5,793 nucleotides of DNA from assembly GCA_011041825.1 (NCBI GenBank), contig DRAO01000478.1, positions 1-5,793 of the forward strand, read 5' to 3'. Shown one piece after another: positions 1 to 5,550 of this stretch (its first letter is position 1; the number at the start of each line of letters is the position of its first letter). The DNA is from Chloroflexota bacterium. Its GTDB lineage: Bacteria > Chloroflexota > Anaerolineae > SpSt-600. The notes beneath the pieces are model-generated. The model was given only the letters and a program-made list of their open reading frames with translations, was not told the origin of the DNA and did no database searches. Position numbers and translations under genes: made by a program.

Positions 1-16
1 GCTTTAAGGCTTCTCA

Positions 17-38
17 GCCGGGTGATTCATCGCCCGGC
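17..38 (-). terminator. Strong hairpin downstream of the operon, possible non-canonical terminator
   Basis: GCCGGGTGA (17-25) and TCGCCCGGC (30-38) form a 9-base stem with one wobble and a TTCA loop on the strand as given; the minus-strand RNA has a C-A mismatch there instead. It lies about 70 bases past the deacetylase stop. No T-run follows in either direction, so it is not a classical intrinsic terminator. It could be a 3'-end stabiliser or part of a structured RNA. Confidence 0.35.
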
Positions 39-106
39 GGGTGGGCTGCGCAAATCTGCTTCAGGGGAGCAAGTCAAAAGTGTCAGGTAGCTAGACTGAG
101 CCTTAT

Positions 107-1141
107 TTATGCCTGCTTTGAGAGGTTGTGAATTTCCTTCAATACCTTGATGAGTTCATCTACAGGTTGCTCTCTATAAGGGGAAGGTCCCAGGGGGTCG
201 AGCAATTTCTCCTCCCCCATCAGCGTATAGAAGATGTTGAGCACGCAATGGGAAAGCACCTCTAGCTTATAGCCCCCCTCCAGGACGAAGATGATGCGGC
301 CCTCGCACAGCTCATCGGCGATGGCCTTAAGGATGCGGGCCAGGTTGGTATAGCCGGTGATGGAGAGGAGCATAGAAGCCAGCGGGTCGGCCCAGTGGGC
401 ATCAAAGCCTGCCGAGACCAGCACCAAATCGGGGTGGTAGCGGCGTGCGATGGGCCATAATATTTCCTCGAAGATGCGCCGGTAGCCTTCATCGCCCACC
501 CGACCTCGCATCGGGACGTTGACGGTGTAACCCTTGCCCTCGCCCTCACCGGTCTCGGTGATGCGTCCGGTGCCGGGGTAGTGAGGGTACTGATGGGTGG
601 AGAAATAAAGCACGCTGGATTCCCGATAGAAGATGTCCTGGGTGCCGTTGCCGTGATGCACATCGAAGTCCGCAATCAGGATTCGCTTCACTTCATCCCT
701 CTCCAACGCATAGCGGGCAGCGATGGCTACATTGTTAAACAGGCAGAAGCCCATCCCCCGGTTAGGTGTAGCGTGGTGACCAGGAGGTCTTACCAGGGCG
801 AAGGCGCTGTCCACTTCCCCGTCCAGGACCGCTTTCACTGCCTCCACCACGCCTCCGGCAGCCATAAGGGCGGCTTCGTAAGAGCGAGGCCCTACATAGG
901 TGTCCATATCCAGGTTCCCGCCCCCTGTTTCGGCCACCCTCTGTACCAGCTTGATGTAATAAGGGTTATGGACTCTCTCCAGAAGTTCCATCGAAACGGG
1001 TTTTGGCTCCACCAGCTGGAGATGGGGGAGCACATCCCTTTCCTTCAGGAGTTCCATTATGGCTTTCAGCCGGTGGTGGTTTTCGGGATGGCCTGCACAA
1101 GTGTGTTCCAGGTAGATAGGATGGTACACGTAACCAGTCAT
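107..1141 (-). CDS. Histone deacetylase family protein (AcuC / acetylpolyamine amidohydrolase-like zinc deacetylase)
   Basis: A 344-residue arginase-fold zinc hydrolase, predicted to be cytoplasmic, that removes acetyl groups from an acetylated amine such as acetyl-lysine or acetylpolyamine. The full catalytic set is visible: the PPGHHA motif with the His pair H122/H123, the DFDVHHGNGTQ motif giving D158, zinc ligands D160 and H162, the SAGFDAH motif giving the third zinc ligand D247, and the EGGY motif giving the transition-state tyrosine Y291. The GGGNLDMDT stretch (73-81) and the AAGG helix (94-97) are also typical of bacterial class II-like members. Length is normal for a single-domain bacterial enzyme. 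The ATG is supported by AAGGAGG at 1150-1156, 8 bases upstream. It is the last gene of the operon, 32 bases after the GT4 gene. The family is certain, but the substrate cannot be read from sequence. Protein, polyamine and small-molecule or glycan substrates all remain possible. Confidence 0.95.
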   Translation of the reverse strand: MTGYVYHPIYLEHTCAGHPENHHRLKAIMELLKERDVLPHLQLVEPKPVSMELLERVHNPYYIKLVQRVAETGGGNLDMDTYVGPRSYEAALMAAGGVVEAVKAVLDGEVDSAFALVRPPGHHATPNRGMGFCLFNNVAIAARYALERDEVKRILIADFDVHHGNGTQDIFYRESSVLYFSTHQYPHYPGTGRITETGEGEGKGYTVNVPMRGRVGDEGYRRIFEEILWPIARRYHPDLVLVSAGFDAHWADPLASMLLSITGYTNLARILKAIADELCEGRIIFVLEGGYKLEVLSHCVLNIFYTLMGEEKLLDPLGPSPYREQPVDELIKVLKEIHNLSKQA

Positions 1142-1149
1142 CGGTTTTT

Positions 1150-1156
1150 CCTCCTT
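1150..1156 (-). promoter_or_regulatory. Strong Shine-Dalgarno for the deacetylase gene
   Basis: AAGGAGG on the minus strand lies 8 bases before the ATG at 1141. It fixes that start and shows that this last operon gene can be initiated independently rather than only by coupling. Confidence 0.85.
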
Positions 1157-1173
1157 ATGCTTGCTCCGGTAGT

Positions 1174-2352
1174 TTAAATCCCCAGCATGCTTTCATATAC
1201 CTCCAGCGTATCCTTCGCTATACCTTCCCAGCCGAATTCCTTGGCCAGTTCACAAGCCCCTCTACCCAGTCGCTCTCGCAGGGCCGGGTCTTTGTAAAGC
1301 GCAATCACCGCTTCGGCCAGGGCGTTCGGGTCATTGGGAGGGATGAGCAGGATGTTCTGGCCGTTCACAAATTCCTTCACAGGTACCCGGGGGAAAGTGC
1401 TTATCACCGGGAGGCAGTGGATGAGGGCAGCATGCAAGCTCCCCCGGCGTAAGGACACGCCATCTTTATAGGGCAACACACATACGTCGGAAGCCATTAA
1501 ATTGGCTGATACCTCCTCAGGAGGAGTGTAGCCTGTCCACATCACCCGTTTTTCCAAGCCCAATTCTTCAACCAAAGCCTTTATCCGGCGGGCATATTCC
1601 ACGTTAGTAGGGTCGCTAGCTCCAACCTGTCCTCCCACCATAAGCAATTTGGTGGGGTAACCGTTCTCTACCAATTGGAACAGGGCCTTAATCAGGGTTT
1701 CCCCCCCTTTGGTCTCATTGAGGAATCCGAAATAAGAGAGCAAGAAGTCCTCCTTGCTAACTCCCCATCGGGCCCGCCAGGCATCCCGGTTGTAATTGGG
1801 GGGAGGTAAAGGCTTTATGTTGGAGCCGATGGGGATGTGATGAAGTGCAGGCTTGGGGAGGAGCCTGTTGCGCTCGATATGCTGCCGCAAGGTGAGCAGG
1901 TCCTCCACATTTGTTACGATAACGGCATCACACCCCCGGGCCATAGCCATAACCACCCACCGTCGTAAGACCCCGGCCTTGGGGAAAAGGTAAGGCACCC
2001 TCAGGTCATGGAAGGTTGTGACAATCCGGGGGCGGGAATTCATCAGCCGCAAGCGCCAGGGCAGGAAATTTATTGCCGGGTGCATCCCATACGCTGCCGC
2101 CTGATACTGGATGTGTACGACCTGAGGTTTTTCCTGCTCTATCACCTTAATGATGGAACCCCAACTCCGCCAATTCCACTTCTTGATTATTGGGAGCACT
2201 TTCAGAGAGGGGAAGTTAGCATCAGCCTTGGTAGAAGTTATCACGCATACTTCCACCCCTTCAGATGCCAGAGCCAACCCTAATTCCTTGGTGTAATCCC
2301 CTACTCCCCCCTGCATAGGAGGAAATTCGCCGCTTATAAGGCAGGTTTTCAT
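1174..2352 (-). CDS. Glycosyltransferase family 4 (GT-B fold) protein
   Basis: A 392-residue retaining-type GT-B glycosyltransferase that would move a sugar from a nucleotide-sugar donor to a glycan, lipid or other acceptor at the cytoplasmic face. The N-terminal acceptor domain (about 1-180) opens with a beta strand and the glycine loop GGVGDY (15-20), typical of GT4. The C-terminal donor domain (about 195-375) has FGFLNETKGG (208-217), the strand LLMVGG (236-241), and LPYKDGVSLRRGS (293-305) followed by LPVIST. In the usual E-x7-E motif the first acidic position is D297 and the second is S305, so the motif is not canonical. There is no signal peptide or clear membrane helix. The ATG at 2352 has AGGAGG 10 bases upstream. 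The gene follows the GT2 gene by 46 bases. Family assignment is firm. Donor and acceptor sugars are unknown. Confidence 0.93.
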   Translation of the reverse strand: MKTCLISGEFPPMQGGVGDYTKELGLALASEGVEVCVITSTKADANFPSLKVLPIIKKWNWRSWGSIIKVIEQEKPQVVHIQYQAAAYGMHPAINFLPWRLRLMNSRPRIVTTFHDLRVPYLFPKAGVLRRWVVMAMARGCDAVIVTNVEDLLTLRQHIERNRLLPKPALHHIPIGSNIKPLPPPNYNRDAWRARWGVSKEDFLLSYFGFLNETKGGETLIKALFQLVENGYPTKLLMVGGQVGASDPTNVEYARRIKALVEELGLEKRVMWTGYTPPEEVSANLMASDVCVLPYKDGVSLRRGSLHAALIHCLPVISTFPRVPVKEFVNGQNILLIPPNDPNALAEAVIALYKDPALRERLGRGACELAKEFGWEGIAKDTLEVYESMLGI

Positions 2353-2362
2353 ACCCCGTCCC

Positions 2363-2368
2363 CCTCCT
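2363..2368 (-). promoter_or_regulatory. Shine-Dalgarno of the GT4 gene, partly inside an inverted repeat
   Basis: AGGAGG on the minus strand is 10 bases before the ATG at 2352. Its 5' three bases lie in the distal arm of the CCTTAAG / CTTAAGG inverted repeat at 2366-2390, so a hairpin in the mRNA could partly cover the ribosome binding site. Confidence 0.8.
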
Positions 2369-2390
2369 TAAGTTTTTTCCTCGCTTAAGG
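2366..2390 (-). repeat. Inverted repeat in the GT2-GT4 spacer
   Basis: On the minus strand CCTTAAG (2390-2384) and CTTAAGG (2372-2366) are perfect 7-base complements around an 11-base A-rich loop. The arm closer to the GT4 gene runs into its Shine-Dalgarno. The stem is AT-rich in its middle and only moderately stable, and no T-run follows, so it is not an intrinsic terminator. Confidence 0.6.
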
Positions 2391-2398
2391 CTAGTCCA

Positions 2399-3400
2399 TC
2401 ATCTTAAGCCGGACATAAGCACCTGCCAATAGCTTTGCATCCGTTGATGGTTTACGGGGCGGCGGGAGAAGCCCCATTTTACGGCTTCTTCTAGAAAGAG
2501 AAGCAAGTAATTGAAGAGGAGAAACAGGCGCAGGAGCCAGGCGGCCATTGAGCTGTGATATTTACGGAAATAGCGGATTTTGCTCCGTTGGAATTGGATG
2601 TGCTGGAAGGTCTTAACCTGCTCGCTGGATTTAGCTGAATAGTGTGTGACTTTCGCTTCAGGGAAATATACCACCTTGAACCCTTCGGCCTTTATCCGAC
2701 GGCACCAGTCCAACTCCTCGGAATACATAAAGAAGCCTTCATCCATAAGCCCGGCCTTTTCCACCGCTTCTCGCCGCACCATAAAACAGGCGCCGGTGAC
2801 CCAATCCACTTCCTGGGTTTCATCATCCCGGCAATCCAACACGTAATAGCGGTGGAGGATGGGGTTGTCCTTCCAGAACCGCCACTGGATGATGGTGCTT
2901 TCCACCAAAGCGGTGCACAGGGTGGGAAAGCGGCGGCGTGAGGATTGGACTGAGCCATCCGGGTTCAGGAGCATAGGCCCCAGAACCCCTACTTCCGGGT
3001 GCTGGTACATAAATTCCACCATAAGGCGTAAGGCATCAGGGTGAACCTCGGTATCGGGATTGAGCAGCAGGAAGAAAGCGGGGGGGTGGGCGCTTTCCAT
3101 CTGCCCCTTTATGGCCAGGTTGTTGGCCGCCGTGAAACCGAGGTTCTCCTCAGAGGCAATGAGATGCACCCAGGGGAAAGAGGAGCGCACTAATTCAGCG
3201 CTTCCATCGGAGTAGGCGTTATCCACTACAATCGCCAGGGCCCGGTAAAGGCCGGGTTGAAAAGCTCTGGGTTCCGGGGCAGGCCGAGCATCGGGGGGGA
3301 TGAATTTGACCCCTCTTGCCCTTCTAAGGCTCGCCAGACATCGCTCTAAAAGTGGGCGCACATTCCAGCTTACTATTATCACCGCTAAATCGGTACTCAT
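2399..3400 (-). CDS. Glycosyltransferase family 2 (WbbL/rhamnosyltransferase-like, GT-A fold)
   Basis: A 333-residue inverting GT-A glycosyltransferase. Visible landmarks are the first strand AVIIVSWN (6-13), VVDNAYSDGS (58-67), SEENLGFTAANN (83-94), LNPDTE (113-118; NPD takes the place of the metal-binding DxD), GPMLLNPDGS (141-150), VDWVTGACFMVRR (198-210) and the FMYSEELDWCRR block (224-235), which holds the candidate catalytic acid. These match the WbbL-like subgroup that often adds rhamnose or similar sugars to lipid-linked glycans. A hydrophobic stretch at about 287-304 (LLRLFLLFNYLLLFL) may bind the membrane. An unusual proline-rich insert lies at about 31-52. The gene starts in an ATGA overlap with the polyprenyl synthase and has only a weak GGA upstream, which suggests translational coupling. 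The sugar and acceptor are unknown. Confidence 0.94.
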   Translation of the reverse strand: MSTDLAVIIVSWNVRPLLERCLASLRRARGVKFIPPDARPAPEPRAFQPGLYRALAIVVDNAYSDGSAELVRSSFPWVHLIASEENLGFTAANNLAIKGQMESAHPPAFFLLLNPDTEVHPDALRLMVEFMYQHPEVGVLGPMLLNPDGSVQSSRRRFPTLCTALVESTIIQWRFWKDNPILHRYYVLDCRDDETQEVDWVTGACFMVRREAVEKAGLMDEGFFMYSEELDWCRRIKAEGFKVVYFPEAKVTHYSAKSSEQVKTFQHIQFQRSKIRYFRKYHSSMAAWLLRLFLLFNYLLLFLEEAVKWGFSRRPVNHQRMQSYWQVLMSGLR

Positions 3401-4386
3401 ATCTTCCGCTCAATCACGAAATCAGCCAGCTCCAGCATTATGCGACGGTATTGGTTATCGGGGAAGATGGAGAGGGCCTCCTTGGCCCGAATCACGAATT
3501 CCCGGGCTTTATCCAAGGACAGCTTTATGGCCTGGGAGTTCCTGATTAACTCCACCAGGGTAGCGATAGCCTCTCCCCTCTCTTCTCCCCGTGCGTTTAG
3601 GGCTTTAAGCAAAAGCTTCGAATCGTTGTAATCCTCCATAAAATAGAAGACGGGGAGCGTGACGATGCCCTGGCGGAGGTCACTGCCTGTGGGCTTGCCC
3701 ATTTCCTCTTCCTTGCCCGTGAAATCCAGCACATCATCCACTATCTGGAAAGCGGTACCCAGGTATTCGCCGTATTTGCGGAGGGCCTGGATTTCCCCCT
3801 CGGGTGCTTTGCTCAGCACTCCTCCTGCCTCCGTAGCGGCAGCGAAGAGGGAGGCCGTTTTAGCGTATATCCGGTAGTAATAATCCTTTATATCCTGAGG
3901 CCAGCCGTAAGCCCCGAAAATCTGGCGTATCTCGCCGTCGCAGATGATTTGCAGCGTCTCGGCGATGATGCGCACAACTCGAGGGCTTCCGGTACGGGCG
4001 GCCAGGGAAGCTGCCCCCGCAAGGATATGGTCTCCAGCCAGCACTACGGCTGCCGATGGCCACATACTATTGAGGGTAGGAAGCCCTCGCCGGCTGGAGG
4101 CGTTATCAATAAGGTCATCGTGGATGAGGGTGGCGGTGTGGAGCATCTCTATCGAAGCAGCCAGGAGGATAACCTTTCCCCTGTCGGCTGGGTGAAATTT
4201 GGAAGCCAGGATAGCCAGGGCAGGGCGGAGCCGCTTCCCCCCACCCCTTATGAGTTGGGTTACATTCTCCGCCAACGGTTGATAGGTAAGGCTTATTTTT
4301 TCCAGCATTACTTTCTCGACTTCTTCTAGTTCCCTTTTGATAGGGGCCAGAAATGGCAGGTATGCCACCTTCGCCTCCCTTGCCAT
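3397..4386 (-). CDS. Trans-polyprenyl diphosphate synthase, long-chain type (octaprenyl/heptaprenyl-like)
   Basis: A 329-residue all-helical prenyltransferase that condenses isopentenyl diphosphate onto an allylic primer, giving chains used for quinone side chains, carotenoids or lipids. Visible motifs are GGGKRLRP (48-55), the first Asp-rich motif DDLID (90-94) followed by RRG, the second Asp-rich motif DDVLD (217-221), and GSDLRQG..TLP (234-244). The residues before the first Asp-rich motif (HTATLIH, 83-89) are small or non-aromatic, as in IspB-type long-chain enzymes and unlike FPP synthases, which have aromatic residues there. The exact chain length is not readable. The ATG overlaps the tatD-like stop as TGATG and has no Shine-Dalgarno. 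An alternative GTG at 4366-4368 (codon 7) has GGGAGG 5 bases upstream and would shorten the protein by six residues. The stop overlaps the GT2 start as ATGA. Confidence 0.95.
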   Translation of the reverse strand: MAREAKVAYLPFLAPIKRELEEVEKVMLEKISLTYQPLAENVTQLIRGGGKRLRPALAILASKFHPADRGKVILLAASIEMLHTATLIHDDLIDNASSRRGLPTLNSMWPSAAVVLAGDHILAGAASLAARTGSPRVVRIIAETLQIICDGEIRQIFGAYGWPQDIKDYYYRIYAKTASLFAAATEAGGVLSKAPEGEIQALRKYGEYLGTAFQIVDDVLDFTGKEEEMGKPTGSDLRQGIVTLPVFYFMEDYNDSKLLLKALNARGEERGEAIATLVELIRNSQAIKLSLDKAREFVIRAKEALSIFPDNQYRRIMLELADFVIERKI

Positions 4387-5201
4387 CAGGTTGAAGGGGA
4401 AAATTGCAGGGTCACAGGGTCAATTCCGAAGAGCAGAAGCGCATTTTCCAGTGTTTGCCGGGCCACTTCGGTTACGTCCATCTGCTTTACGGCGGCCAGG
4501 GCTTCAGCTACCAGGCGCACGTAGGCTGGTTCGTTCCGTTTCCCCCGGTGGGGATGTGGTGCCAGGTAAGGGCAATCTGTCTCGATGAGGAGGTAATCGA
4601 GGGGGATTTCCCGCACTATTTGGGGAAGCTTGCGGGCATTTTTGAAGGTAAGGGGACCGGCCACCGAAATCATAAACCCTAACTTCACCGCTTCCAAGGC
4701 TACTTCCAAACTCCCTGAGAAGCAGTGCATTACCCCTATGGGGTGCCCCGGAGAGTTCACCCTGGCTGCAAATTCCCTCACTATCTCCATCGTGTCTTTC
4801 TGGGCATTTCGGCTGTGGATTATCACCGGCTTGCGCATCTCCTGGGCCAGCTCGAGTTGAGCTCTGAAAGCCCGCTGCTGGACTTTCCGAGGGGAAAGGT
4901 TGCGGTAGTAATCGAGGCCAATTTCCCCGATGGCCACCACCTTGGGATGGCACGCTAGCTCCTTCAATTCCTCAAGGGCATCATCATCCAGGAGACGTGC
5001 GTCATGGGGGTGGATGCCTACGGCGGCATAGATGAAAGGGTGCTTTTCAGCCAAAGCAATGGAAGCCCGGCTGGATTCGATGTCGGTGCCCACATTCACG
5101 ATTAGCCGAACACCGGCCTCCCAGGCCCGTTTTATCGCCTCTTCCCTATCTCCCGCAAACTGGGGAAAATCTAAATGGGTGTGGGAATCAACTAACTCCA
5201 T
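4386..5201 (-). CDS. TatD family metal-dependent hydrolase (putative DNase)
   Basis: A 271-residue TIM-barrel amidohydrolase of the TatD family. Characterised members act as metal-dependent deoxyribonucleases or, in some lineages, D-aminoacyl hydrolases. All expected metal ligands are present, numbering from the chosen start: H7 and H9 in SHTHLD, E93 in GEIGLDYY, H129 in IIHSR, H159 in MHCFSGS and D209 in ETDCPYL. The length is typical of the family. I chose the ATG at 5199-5201 because MELVDSHTHLDF is where family members normally begin. An in-frame ATG at 5220-5222 would add seven residues (MPACGKA). An in-frame TAG just beyond it rules out longer starts. Neither start has a clear Shine-Dalgarno. 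It is the first gene after the minus-strand promoter and overlaps the next gene by one base. The exact substrate is unresolved. Confidence 0.94.
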   Translation of the reverse strand: MELVDSHTHLDFPQFAGDREEAIKRAWEAGVRLIVNVGTDIESSRASIALAEKHPFIYAAVGIHPHDARLLDDDALEELKELACHPKVVAIGEIGLDYYRNLSPRKVQQRAFRAQLELAQEMRKPVIIHSRNAQKDTMEIVREFAARVNSPGHPIGVMHCFSGSLEVALEAVKLGFMISVAGPLTFKNARKLPQIVREIPLDYLLIETDCPYLAPHPHRGKRNEPAYVRLVAEALAAVKQMDVTEVARQTLENALLLFGIDPVTLQFSPST

Positions 5202-5315
5202 AGCTTTACCACAGGCTGGCATAATGACAGGCTAACCGACGTCACCTCAACAAGGAGCCGCAAGTTAAATCTCCCAGGCTTCCTTCCCTATGTCTTCGGC
5301 TAAGCAACCACATTC

Positions 5316-5344
5316 ATTCTATCATAGAGTGGGAGAAGGGTCAA
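5316..5344 (-). promoter_or_regulatory. Predicted sigma70-type promoter of the tatD-to-deacetylase operon
   Basis: On the minus strand TTGACC (5344-5339) and TAGAAT (5321-5316) each match the sigma70 consensus at 5 of 6 bases. The spacer is exactly 17 bases. A TG pair one base before the -10 makes it an extended -10. Transcription would start near 5309, leaving a leader of about 107 bases to the preferred tatD start. An overlapping TATGAT at 5326-5321 is a second possible -10, but its own -35 is poor. Confidence 0.75.
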
Positions 5345-5373
5345 GAATTCTCCTCTCTTTTTCCTCCCCCGGC

Positions 5374-5404
5374 TCCCGGGGGCGAGCTTAACCCCGGGGT
5401 TTTT
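5374..5404 (+). terminator. Terminator-like hairpin with T-run, plus strand
   Basis: CCCGGGG (5375-5381) pairs with CCCCGGG (5392-5398), plus a T5374-G5399 wobble, around a 10-base loop. It is followed directly by five Ts (5400-5404). The shape fits an intrinsic terminator for plus-strand transcription, yet no plus-strand gene lies upstream. It may block antisense read-through into rarA or end a short RNA, or it may be chance in GC-rich DNA. Nested CCCCGG repeats offer competing folds. Confidence 0.45.
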
Positions 5405-5424
5405 CAACACCCTCCCGAGGCAGG

Positions 5425-5440
5425 TCAAAAGGACTTTTGA
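5425..5440. repeat. Perfect 16-bp dyad, candidate operator upstream of rarA
   Basis: TCAAAAG-GA-CTTTTGA is a perfect 7-base inverted repeat with a 2-base centre. It lies 27 bases upstream of the rarA -35 hexamer, where an activator or repressor dimer could bind. I do not recognise it as the site of a named regulator, and it does not match the LexA boxes I know. Confidence 0.45.
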
Positions 5441-5467
5441 AAAGCCCTGGCCTGTACGGATTCTAAC

Positions 5468-5496
5468 TGGATATGCGCATCAATGTGTGCTATAAT
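5468..5496 (+). promoter_or_regulatory. Predicted sigma70-type promoter of rarA
   Basis: A perfect TATAAT (5491-5496) is preceded by TGC, making an extended -10. TGGATA (5468-5473), 4 of 6 to TTGACA, lies at the ideal 17-base spacing. The start would be near 5503, giving a leader of about 48 bases. Confidence 0.8.
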
Positions 5497-5509
5497 AAAA
5501 GTGCTTCTC

Positions 5510-5529
5510 TGCGGGGGTGAAGCCCTGCA
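5510..5529 (+). other. Hairpin in the rarA 5' leader
   Basis: TGCGGGG (5510-5516) pairs with CCCTGCA (5523-5529) in a 7-base stem containing one G-T wobble, with a 6-base GTGAAG loop. It begins within about ten bases of the predicted transcript start and ends before the Shine-Dalgarno, so it should not block translation. It could protect the 5' end of the mRNA. Confidence 0.4.
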
Positions 5530-5550
5530 CAAGTTTGAGGGGGAAAAGAT

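Larger units (their letters stand above)
5202..5550. other. Divergent intergenic spacer between the tatD-like gene and rarA
   Basis: This roughly 350-base stretch has no convincing coding sequence. From left to right it holds the tatD-side leader, with an imperfect stem at 5252-5259 / 5277-5285, and then the minus-strand promoter at 5316-5344. A GC-rich terminator-like hairpin follows at 5374-5404, then a perfect dyad at 5425-5440, the plus-strand promoter at 5468-5496 and the rarA leader with a hairpin at 5510-5529. I found no tRNA or known riboswitch in it by eye. Confidence 0.8.

Noticed and set aside
39..106. Possible tRNA or known riboswitch after the deacetylase gene
   Set aside because: No T-loop consensus, anticodon arm or CCA-like end was found, and no riboswitch core motif I know is present.
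581..1177. 198-codon plus-strand open frame opposite the deacetylase gene
   Set aside because: It lies antisense to a gene with complete catalytic motifs, its product resembles no family I know, and it has no convincing ribosome site. It is a shadow of codon bias.
3949..4329. 126-codon plus-strand frame opposite the polyprenyl synthase
   Set aside because: It is antisense to a gene with both Asp-rich motifs intact, and no start signals or domain are recognisable.
4504..4953. 149-codon minus-strand frame inside the tatD-like gene
   Set aside because: It is an alternative frame of the TatD gene with a Pro/Ser/Arg-rich composition typical of frame shadows.
5390..5401. 12-bp palindrome AACCCCGGGGTT as an operator
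   Set aside because: It is better explained as the right arm and flank of the terminator-like hairpin, and GC-rich palindromes of this kind arise easily here.
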